Of a DNA stretch of 64,000 nucleotides, positions 46,233 to 54,827 are shown one piece after another. Location: NCBI GenBank assembly GCA_019454045.1, contig SKCR01038878.1:62001-126000 (forward strand), given 5' to 3'. Position 1 is the stretch's first letter; each line of letters starts with the position of its first letter. The translations under genes were made by a program, and so were the position numbers. The stretch comes from Zanthoxylum bungeanum (Eukaryota > Streptophyta > Magnoliopsida > Sapindales > Rutaceae). The notes under the pieces are model-generated. The model was not told the origin of the DNA. It saw nothing but the letters and a program-made list of their open reading frames with translations, and did no database searches.

Positions 46233-48074
46233 TGTGAACCGGGACAAAGATTTAAGGCCGCACTCACCCCTCGCAAGGGAAGACCTCAAACCATTGGGTT
46301 CGGAATGGTCCCTTACTTATGTCACTTGTGATGATATAATTTGTGCAATAAACTAACCGAATCTATTCAACATTCATGCTCAAGGGTACTTAGATCTAAC
46401 ATGCTTTCATCCAAATAATTCCACGCAATGTAACACAACAAGCATATTGAACCATTAAATCAACATGCATAAATCATTACCCAAACGCATCATAAACTAA
46501 GAACATGCATAATGAACAACCTAAACATGCTTTAACAAATAAATAACAAACTAAATTAAACCATGCTTTAAATAATAAACAAATAATCTAAAGTCTATAA
46601 CATGCTCAAATACAAGTTAGGATGAGACGAGATACGTGTATCTTAAGTGGTACGTGGCATTGTATCCCGAGTGCAGACCATACTACCGTCCATTCGGAAT
46701 CGGCTATGGAATTTACGTCCGGGTTTCCATCCGATATACCACAAAAGAGAACACATATCCCGCTCATCCAACAATCACATCATGCTTCAAACGACTCTCA
46801 TGCAATTATATATCAAAATAAATAAAACAACAATAAAGAAGATAAGTAGAAAGGTGCCCTCAGGTCTAACCTCTTTTGTCGTCTAAGAAAGGGCGTTACA
46901 CGTCCGTTGGAAGGGTGAATGATCCGCTACTTTTTTAGTTCACCAACTCAACGTCTTTCCTCGCTGTTTTGCTGTTCGGGCTGCTGTTTCAAGTCTGTTT
47001 CGCTGCTGTTTCGCTGCTACGTTTCAGGTCACTGTCTTGATGGTTTAGCGGACTATTTTGGGTGATTTTGAAGGCTTAGAGAGGTGCGTTTGTGAGGATT
47101 TTTTAGGGAAACTTTATGGAGGTTTTGGGGATGGTGTTTAGGTGATTTTAGGACTGTTTTGTGGGCTAAGGACGCAACAAAAACTGACCAGAACAGAAGG
47201 TGAACTGTGGCAGTTCACAGGTGCAGTGGGGTGTTTTCAGGGACTGTTTTGGGGCTGTGAATGGGGCTGTGTTTGGAGGGTGTTTAGTGCGACTTTAAGG
47301 CTGTGAATAAGGTTTATTTGAGGGTGTTTTAGGGCTGTGAATGGGGGCTGGAACTCGGAAATGAAGGGTTAAGTTTAGGGCTTGGGCGTGAAGGGTGTTG
47401 ATGATGGAGGGAAGATGCGGCAATTGAGGCTATTGGATCTTGAAGGTGCGGCAATGGAGGCTTCAGGGGGATGCTTGGGCGTGCAATGGAGGCTTAAGAG
47501 AGTGCTTTAGCCGTGTGAGAGAGGTGTATGAGCTAGCTCTTGAATGGGGGGGGGTGAAGGCCTCTTTTTATAGGCAAAGAGAGAAGACTTTCCTAAATAG
47601 ATTAGGAAGGAATCTCCTAATTGATTTCTAATAAGGAATGCATCTCCTAATTAGGATTTGGGATTGGATTTGATTTGGTAGGGATTTGATTTGATTTCTT
47701 TTATTTAGGTAAGGATTTACAAGATTTAAACATGTGATAAATATGCATATACCTAAATAAAGGGGCTTTGGGCGTGAATCACATCCTTTGGGCATGGATT
47801 TGGTTTGACTTGGTTTGACTTGGGTTGACTTGGGTATTTGGGCTTGGTTTGGGTTAGGTATGTGGTCTATGGGAGTTTTGGGCCTAAGGTGAGCTTAGAA
47901 ACGGAGGTATAATAAGCAACCGAAGCGAAAACAACGAGATTAAATCCATCAAAAATTCTATTTTCCAACTTTACCCTTCCAACGTCCGTTTCCCGCGACT
48001 TTCATGACTAAAGAAGTAGTTGCCTCCATACGAGACTCATCATTGGGCTAATGTGTAAAAATGCAATGCCTACA
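46233..48074 (-). repeat. 3' LTR of the Tat/Ogre-type element (1842 bp)
   Basis: Minus strand begins TGTAGGCATTGCATTTTTAC and ends GGTTCACA. It contains a TATA box (47565-47572), the CCCTCAGGTCTAACC block at 46857, the conserved box at 46640-46760, and GGGACCATTCCGAACCC near 46300. The U3 part at 47400-47560 is G-rich. The open frames inside are not genes. Confidence 0.85.
47565..47572 (-). promoter_or_regulatory. TATA box in Tat 3' LTR
   Basis: TATAAAAA on the minus strand in GCCTATAAAAAGAGG, shared with 43843-43850. Confidence 0.55.
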
Positions 48075-48091
48075 GTCACCCCCACTTTGAT
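48075..48091 (-). other. Polypurine tract of the Tat/Ogre-type element
   Basis: Minus strand ATCAAAGTGGGGGTGAC directly before the LTR start. Confidence 0.8.
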
Positions 48092-48189
48092 GAGACTTGT
48101 GCAGTGTGTGACAATGACAATCCTATCAAAGTACGTGCAATGCATTTTTACTTACCTGGCTCGCCAGCTGTCACCTGTTCTGCCTGCTG

Positions 48190-49265
48190 TGATGAGTTGA
48201 TAATGCTAAACCCCGTACCTAGGGCGTCGCGGTTGCGTCTCCATACCTAGAGTGCCGCAGTCATGATGTTGGTTGTCTGAGTGCTAACCCCATACCTAGG
48301 GTGTCGCAGTGACGCCTCCGTACCTAGAGTGCCACAAATGTCTGAATAGTCCACATGCCGTACCTGGCGTGTTAACCCCGTACCTAGGGCGTCGCTGTGG
48401 TCTGAATGCTAACCCCATACCTAGGGTGTCGCGGTGACGTCTCCGTACCTAGAGAGCCACAAATGTCTGAATAGTCCACATGCCGTACCTGGCGTGCTAA
48501 CCCCGTACCTAGGGCGTCGCTGTGGTCTGAATGCTAACCCCGTGCCTGGGGTGTCGCAGTGACGTCTCCGTACCTAGAGAGCCACAAATGTCTGAGTGCT
48601 AACCCCGTACCTAGGGTGTCGCAGTGACGCCTCCGTACCTAGAGTGCACAAATGTCTGAGTGCTAACCCCGTACTTAGGGTGTCGCGGTGACGTCTCCGT
48701 ACCTAGAGAGCCACAAATGTCTGAGTGCTAACCCCGTACCTAGGGTGTCGCAGTGACGCCTCCGTACCTAGAGTGCCACAAATGTCTGAGTGCTAACCCC
48801 GTACCTAGGGTTTCGCGATGACGCCTCCGTACCTAGAGAGCCACAAATGTCTGAGTGCTAACCCCGTACCTAGGGTGTCGCAGTGACGCCTCCGTACCTA
48901 GAGTGCCACAAATGTCTGAGTGCTAACCCCGTACCTAGGGTGTCGCGGGTGACGTCTCCGTACCTAGAGAGCCATAAATGTCTGAATGCTAACCCCGTAC
49001 CTAAGGTGTCGCAGTGACACCTCCGTACCTAGAGTGCCACAAATGTCTGAGTGCTAACCCCGTACCTAGGGTGTCGCGGTGACACCTCCGTACCTAGAGA
49101 GCCACAAATGTCTGAGTGCTAACCCCGTACCTAGGGTGTCGCAGTGACGCCTCCGTACCTAGAGTGCCACAAATGTCTGAGTGCTAACCCCGTACCTAGG
49201 GTGTCGCGGTGACGTCTCCTTACCGAGAGAGCCACAAATGTCTGAATGCTAACCCCGTACCTAGG
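48190..49265 (-). repeat. 65-bp satellite array with dimeric higher-order structure
   Basis: Unit (plus strand) TGCTAACCCCGTACCTAGGG, TGTCGC, (A/G)GTGACG(C/T)CTCC, GTACCTAGAG, (T/A)G(C/A)GCCACAAATGTCTGAG. From about 48590 two versions alternate: CAGTGACGCC with AGTGCC, and CGGTGACGTC with AGAGCC, giving a 130-bp period over about five dimers. 48190-48590 is the irregular start of the array with extra CATGCCGTACCTGGCGTG pieces. It lies in the Tat 3' UTR. Confidence 0.9.
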
Positions 49266-49600
49266 GTGTCGCCGCTGTGATATCTCCATGCCCGGAGTGC
49301 CGTACCTGGCTGAACTGATCTGATATCTCCATACCCGGAGTGCCGTACCCGGCTGAACTGATATCTCCATACCCGGAGTGCCGTACCTGGCAAAACTGAT
49401 CTGATATCTCCATACCCGGAGTGCAGTACCTTGCTGAACTGATATCTCCATACCCGGAGTGCCGTATCTTGCTGAACTGATATCTCCATACCCGGAGTGC
49501 CGTACCTGGCTGAACTGATATCTCCATATCCGGAGTGCCGTACCTGGCTGATCTGATATCTCCATACCCGGAGTGCCGTACCTGGCTGAAACTGATTTGA
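49266..49600 (-). repeat. 38-bp satellite array in the Tat 3' UTR
   Basis: About nine units of TGATATCTCCATACCCGGAG, TGCCGTACCTGGCTGAAC, a few with an extra TGATC. The phrase GTACCTGGC links it to the neighbouring 65-bp unit. All three minus-strand frames are open here (49131-49631), which is an effect of the repeat and not a gene. Confidence 0.9.
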
Positions 49601-49829
49601 ACCAATGTGGGCCTCGCCCACAGAATGCCATACCCGGCAGATCTGATGCTGAACCTAATGTGGGCCTCGCCCCCTGAATGCCATACCCGGCAAGTCCGTT
49701 ACTGATGTTGATCTAATGTGGGCCTCGCCCTTTGAATGCCATACCTGGCAAGTCTACTACTGATGTCGATTCTCTATTTTGCATACTGTAGTGCCTCTCT
49801 TCGAGATAATCTTGATAGCTAAACATATT
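49601..49829 (-). repeat. Degenerate GTGGGCCTCGCCC repeats
   Basis: Three units of AATGTGGGCCTCGCCC, then GAATGCCATACC(C/T)GGC(A), spaced about 60 bp at 49605-49750. The GGGCCTCGCCC core is the same as in the 44.6-46.1 kb array. The end is plain 3' UTR. Confidence 0.75.
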
Positions 49830-50460
49830 TTTGTCCTCAACAGATGTTTCACGTCAAAGCCAAAGAATCTTCAAAGTACTCGACATACTCAAACCCAATC
49901 CTCTGAATGGGTGATCTGAACCAGACTCCTAGTGTGTGTGTGTGCTAAGGTTCCTTCGCAGCTTATTCCTTAAGTCAGCCAACTCGATGATTTCGCTTCG
50001 GAGAATCGGATCAGTGGGTCTAACCAACCTGGATGTCTGGGTCACATTCTGTGATTACTGTAGCATACTCAACATGATATGGTCTTCTTTTATTGCATCG
50101 TCTCTTTCTTTTCATTATTTTCCTTCATTTTTTTCTTTTTTTTTTCTTTTCTTTTCTCTTTTTCTTTTTCTGACTCACCTACCCTTTAAGGTAGCATTTC
50201 TCCTCATGGTGGTCCTAATACTCGCCCATGGGTAGCTTCACGCTTATTGGTTATAGGCAGTCTATTTCTTTTCTTTTCATTGCAGAGACTTTACTTTCTT
50301 TATTTTCCAACCATATCATGTATCGTAGCAAAAGCAAATCCGTGTGGACATCCAGGCAAACGGTCATTCACCGATCCACCATCGCTTCAACTAGTCATCT
50401 CATTAACCGCTCAGGCTTCTACTGTTGAGATACCTTTTTCAAGTGCTTCATGAGTCCAGC
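49830..50460 (-). other. Conserved 3' UTR module shared with the Athila element
   Basis: It is colinear with 3410-4020: TTGTCCTCAA, CTTCAAAGTACTC, CAGACTC(A/C), AGTGTGTGTGTGT, AACTC(A/G)ATGATTTCG, TGGGTC(A/T)AACCAACCT, a T-rich tract, CCTTTAAGGTA, CATGGGTAGCTTCACGCTTAT, AAGCAAACGGTCATTCA and TTCAACTAGTCAT. No conserved reading frame is seen on either strand. Confidence 0.8.
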
Positions 50461-50974
50461 CGAGATCAATCCATTCAGAATACCGGATAAGAGCGCGTCT
50501 CGCGCTTCTCGCTTCTAAGGCTTCTTCCTACAGCACACAATGTCATCACTGGACATATGTTAAACCATCAGAGACTTCTCCCTCACTCTTTCTCTTTTTT
50601 TTTTTTTATTACTCACTCACTCTAAGGAATTCTTCCTCTTTACTGCTGACCATGTGGGCTTCGCCCCCGGGATCCATACCCGAAATTCGAACTCAAAATG
50701 GGCCTTAACCCTCAGATTACCATCTGAATCTTAACACCGATGTGGACCTCAGCCCTAGGATTTCTTCCTAAATTCAATACAGTGCTTTCGCTGTTTCTGA
50801 TTGGCTTGTCTTTACCGCTTCTCTTTTATTCTTCGATACTTGTGAATATAAAATAAAAACACAAAACACGCAAAAAGGAATGCAATAATGGGTTATATGT
50901 GTGCATGCATGCATGAGTTCTCTTTATCCCGTTGGGTTAGGTCTTCTGCGGGTGACTATTCAGTCTTCTGTCCC
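50461..50974 (-). other. Tat 3' UTR, pol-proximal part
   Basis: Non-coding. A few diverged satellite phrases (CATGTGGGCTTCGCCCCCGG at 50651, GATGTGGACCTCAGCCCTAGG at 50739), a T-rich tract at 50585-50615, then AT-rich sequence up to the pol stop. Confidence 0.65.
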
Positions 50975-52774
50975 TCAAGCAAAATACAACTTCAATCTGT
51001 CAACATTGATCGGTTCGGTGAACTCATTCCCATCCAAGTCCGACAGTCTCACTGCTCCATTTCCCATTACCTTCTGAACAATGTATGGTCCTTCCCAATT
51101 TGGTCTGAACTTCCCTCTTGGGTCTGTCGTCGACGGCTTCGACTGCTTAAGTACCAGATCACCTTTCTTGATCTTGGTAGGACTCACCTTCTTATTAAAT
51201 GCTCTGGCCAACCTCTTCTGATATATCTGCATGTGATGCAAGGACTTCATCCTCTTTTCATCCATCAATGCTAACTGCTCAAATCGTTCAGGCAATTCTG
51301 CTTCTGCTAACACCCGCATGGACTGTATCTCAACTTCCACCGGCAGTACCGCTTCCATTCCATAGACCAAAGAGTAAGGCGTAGCTCCAGTTGCTGTCCT
51401 TACAGAAGTTCTGTATCCCCACAAGGCATACGACAGCTTATCAGCCCAGTCTTTGTAATTCTCCGTCATCTTCGCCAGAATCGTCTTTATTGTCTTGTTG
51501 GCTGCCTCAACTGCTCCATTAGCCTGCGGTCTGTATGGTGAAGACTTATGATGACCTATCCCATACCTCTGTAACATCGCCTTGGTCTCTCCCTGAAACT
51601 GGACTCCATTGTCCGTAACCACGTGATGCGGCATACCGTACCGGCATATGAGATTCCGGGCTATGAACTTAGCCATTTGTTTTGCAGTAACATTACGGAA
51701 TGATTCAGCTTCTACCCATTTCGAGAAGTAGTCCACTGCTACCACTATAAAGCGATGTCTGTTTGACTCATTCGGCTGAATCTCTCCGATCATATCAATT
51801 CCCAATGCTGAGAAAGGCCACGGTTCTGACAACCCGTGCAATTCTGTATGCGGGAAATGATTCAAATTCCTGTGCGCTTGACAATCATGACAGTGCCTTA
51901 CCAGCTTCGCGCAGTCGGCTTCCATGGTTGACCAGTAAAAGCCTTGTCTCACAATCTTGCGAGACAAGTTCAATCCGTTCATATGCGGTCCACAGACGCC
52001 AGCATGCACTTCATCCATTATCTTCTGAGCTTCTTCCTTTCTCAAGCATTTCAGCTGAACACCGTTCGCTTGCCTTTTGTAGAGTTCTCCCTTCAGACTC
52101 ACATATTGAGCAGCCAACTTCTGAATGTCGATTCTGTCTTTTCTGCTCGCTTCCTCTGGGTATTCCCCATGTTCCAGATACCTCTGGATGTCATAATACC
52201 ACGGTCTTCCGTCATCGACCTCTACTCCCAATATCCTCTCTATCTCATAAACCGGTTTGCTGGCCGTTGTCAACACAAATGGTCTCATCACCAATTTCTC
52301 TGGATTCTCCCAGGTTGCTGCTAGTGTTGCCAATGCATCTGCCATCTGATTTTCTTCCCGAGGCAAGTGCTGAAATTTGCAGTTAGGGATAGCATGTGCT
52401 AGGTTTCTGAGGTGGAATAAGTACGGCTTCAACCGTTCTTCTTTTAACTCCCATTCTCCTTGCATCTGTCGGATCACCAACATTGAATCTCCGTAAACAT
52501 CCACGTTCGTAGCTCTCAAGGCTATTAATGCAGTCAAGCCGAATGCACATGCTTCATACTCAGCCATATTGTTAGTTACCCTGAACGTCAACCTCTTGGC
52601 CATAGGTAAAGTCTCTCCCTCAGGGGTTACTATTACAATACCGATTCCGGCTCCTTTGCAGTTCACTGCTCCGTCAAAATACATCTTCCATCCTTGGACT
52701 GCTATAGCTTGGATTTCTTCGTCGGGGAATTCAAACTTGTATTGATCCCCTTCAACAGGTTGTAAGGCTAGGAA
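50975..52774 (-). pseudogene. Tat pol: archaeal-type RNase H and integrase
   Basis: The longest pol frame, 569 codons from 52684. The same frame is open back to an in-frame TAA at about 52775, so it is only broken at its start. Residues 1-120 are the second RNase H: FDGA (Asp4), MAEYEA (Glu42), YGDSMLV (Asp66), NQMADALA (Asp116), all four catalytic acids present. Integrase follows: zinc-binding His227, His234, Cys265, Cys268; catalytic Asp297 (GIDMIG), Asp358 (VVTDNG), Glu393 (GAVEAANK); C-terminal GPY motif NWEGPY near 529-534. All key residues are kept. This extra RNase H marks the Tat lineage. Confidence 0.93.
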
Positions 52775-53137
52775 TTATGCCACGGCTCGCCCTTTGATTA
52801 CCTTTGAAGTGAGGTACTCGATGTCAAATTCAGTCAACAGTACTAACCATCTGCCTAGCTTTCCAACTAGTGAAGGCACCGAATGTAGATACTTCAAAGG
52901 ATTCTCCTTTGCGACTACTTGGATCTTGTAAGACTGGAAATAGTGGCGTAATTTCCTGGACACCCATACTACTGCTAGACAAATCTTCTCTACTTCCTGA
53001 TAGCGGGCTTCGTACGGAAGCAGCTTCTTACTGAGGTAGTAGATGGTGTGCTCTACTCCTATCTCATCGGCTTGTACCATCATCGCCCCCAGCGCTTCGG
53101 GTTCAATAGCCAAATAAAGCACCAAAGGTCTGCCCTA
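52775..53137 (-). pseudogene. Tat pol: Gypsy-type RNase H (connection-like)
   Basis: The frame 52775-53125 lies between two in-frame stops (TAG at about 53135, TAA at about 52775). It reads VLYLAIEPEALGAMMVQ, IYYLSKKLLPYEARYQEVEK, RKLRHYFQSYKIQVV and LGRWLVLLTEFDIEY. The Asp expected after LYLA is replaced by Glu-Pro-Glu, so the catalytic centre looks lost. That fits the known pattern in which the original RNase H becomes a tether once the second RNase H is present. Confidence 0.85.
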
Positions 53138-53620
53138 TTTCGGAGGTCTCAGGATGGGAGGTTTCACCAAATATTCCCTTATTCTGTCAAATGCTTCCTG
53201 ATACTGTTCGTTCCAATTTACCGGCTGATCTTTCCTCAACAACTTGAATATGGGCTCGCATACTGACGTCAGCTTGGCAATGAACCGACTGATATACTGG
53301 ATTTTTCTTAGGAAAGCTCTGACTTCTCTCTCTGTCTTTGGTGCCGGCATTTCTGTAATAGCCTTGATCTTTTCAGGATCCACTTCTATTCCACCCATTC
53401 CAACTGTGTGGCCGAGTAATTTACTTGATGTTACTCCGAATACACACTTCTTAGGATTCAACCGCAAGTTGTACTTGTCCACTCGTTCAAGGAACTTTTC
53501 CAACGCTTCTATATGCCCATCTCTTGTCTCTGACTTGACCATCATGTCATCTACATATACTTCAATCACCTTATGCATTAAGTCATGAAACAAAGTAGTG
53601 GCCATCCGTTGATAAGTGGT
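53135..53620 (-). pseudogene. Tat pol: reverse transcriptase, C-terminal half
   Basis: From MATTLFHDLMHKVIEVYVDD (YVDD catalytic box at residues 17-20) through the thumb: LNPKKCVFGV, LLGHTVGMGGIEVDPEKI and RAFLRKIQYISRFI, to PPILRPPK then TAG. It is in the same frame as the downstream RNase H and integrase pieces. A 1-nt indel near 53615 separates it from the N-terminal half, whose frame would otherwise read KNAG.TYQRMA. Confidence 0.9.
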
Positions 53621-54435
53621 CCAGCATTCTTAAGCCCAAATGGCATCACCTTATAGCAGTAAGTACCCCATTCTGTAACAAAGGCGATCTTGTGCTTATC
53701 TTCTTCGGCCATGAGCACTTGATTGTATCCTGAGAACCCATCCGCAAATGAGTACATGGCAGATAATGCCGCACTATCTACAAGCACATCTATATGTGGT
53801 AGAGGAAAGTCATCATTCGGGCATGCCTTGTTAAGATCTCTATAGTCAACACACATTATGACTTTGCCATCTTTCTTCGGCACAGGCACGATGTTGGCCA
53901 ACCACTCGGGGTATTTCACTACTTCTAGGAATCCCACATCTATTTGCTTCTTAACTTCTTCTCTGACCTTCTCGGCCCATTCGGGTCTTATCCGTCGGAG
54001 CTTTTGTTTCACAGGCTTCATATTCGGATATGTTGGTATTGCATGCTGGGCAATACTTCGATCGACCCCAGGCATGTCTTCGTAAGACCAAGCAAATACT
54101 TTGGCATATTTAATCAATATCTCTTCTAATTTCTTCCGCTCTTCGGCGGTAACTTCACTCGCAATCAAGATTTCCTTGGGGCTCTCAGGCGTACCAAGGT
54201 TGAATGTATTTGTTTTGACGGAGTTGATATCGAATATGCTTAAGTCATGCAAGTTAGAAAATGGAGACTCAGTCAAGTAAGCAAAATTATTGTCTTTATT
54301 GCCAATAATAGAAGAAGTACACTCAAACAAATCTGGAAGGAAAATATCTTCATCCTCTACAGATATTTCTCCCTCTACAACAGGGTCCTTCTCAAATTTC
54401 TTGTCTTCTTCGAGAGTCAGAGTCTCCAACTTCAT
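53578..54435 (-). pseudogene. Tat pol: reverse transcriptase, N-terminal half
   Basis: 285 codons. The first 90 are an acidic linker. Then KKLEEILIKYAKVFAWSYED, MPGVDRSIAQHAI, KPVKQKLRR, VDYRDLNKACPNDDFPLPHI, FADGFSGYNQV (first catalytic Asp at 232) and FVTEWGTYCYKVMPFGLKNA. After NAG the frame slips and ends in GPLINGWPLLCFMT. The frame is open upstream as far as a TAG at 54451-54453. Confidence 0.9.
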
Positions 54436-54453
54436 AAGTTCTTCTTCCCACTA

Positions 54454-54827
54454 TTCTTTCTTCACTTCTTCAACCAGCGGATTTTCTCCCAACATGTCCT
54501 GGAAGATCTCGAACCCTGGCACAACAATCCCGTTCACTTCTACAGGTTCAGGCTCTCCTTGATACCCCGATGCTTTGACGAAGCATTCCATCAACTTCAG
54601 CCCCTTCTTCTTGGCTTTTGGCTTTCATTATCAGAACGGTATCCCAAGCCCTTCCGAGTATTCTGCCCCTTGAAATCCGGTAGTTTTGAACCTTGACCTG
54701 GCTCAAATTTCATTTTCTCCATAATCCGGGCTACCTTGGGATCCACCCACTCCTCAAAAGTTGCTGACACTTGGAACCTCGTAAAAGGTTGTATTTCTAA
54801 GGTGGCTACAGCATTATCCACTTCAGC
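54454..54827 (-). pseudogene. Tat linker with G-patch-like motif
   Basis: Directly after the protease stop, the same frame reads AEVDNAVATLEIQPF, ARIMEKMKFEPGQGSKLPDF and NTRKGLGY, then ends near 54597. FEPGQG...KGLGY has the glycine spacing of a G-patch, a nucleic-acid-binding motif known in this position in some Tat-lineage elements. Another frame takes over (LKLMECFVKASGYQGEPEPV) and reads to 54454, so a frameshift lies near 54600. Ogre elements often have an intron between protease and polymerase. I see no clear splice pair. Confidence 0.7.

Noticed and set aside
44630..49600. CRISPR-like pattern of regular repeats
   Set aside because: Units are tandem without unique spacers, diverged along the array, and sit in a plant retrotransposon. 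No cas genes.
49131..49631. Overlapping open frames of 114-166 codons on the minus strand
   Set aside because: All three frames are open because the 38-bp unit lacks stops. Products are repeats of RYGTPGMEIS-like text. It is a satellite, not a gene.
51763..52386. Plus-strand open frame of 207 codons
   Set aside because: Antisense shadow of the Tat integrase region, which has clear catalytic motifs on the minus strand.
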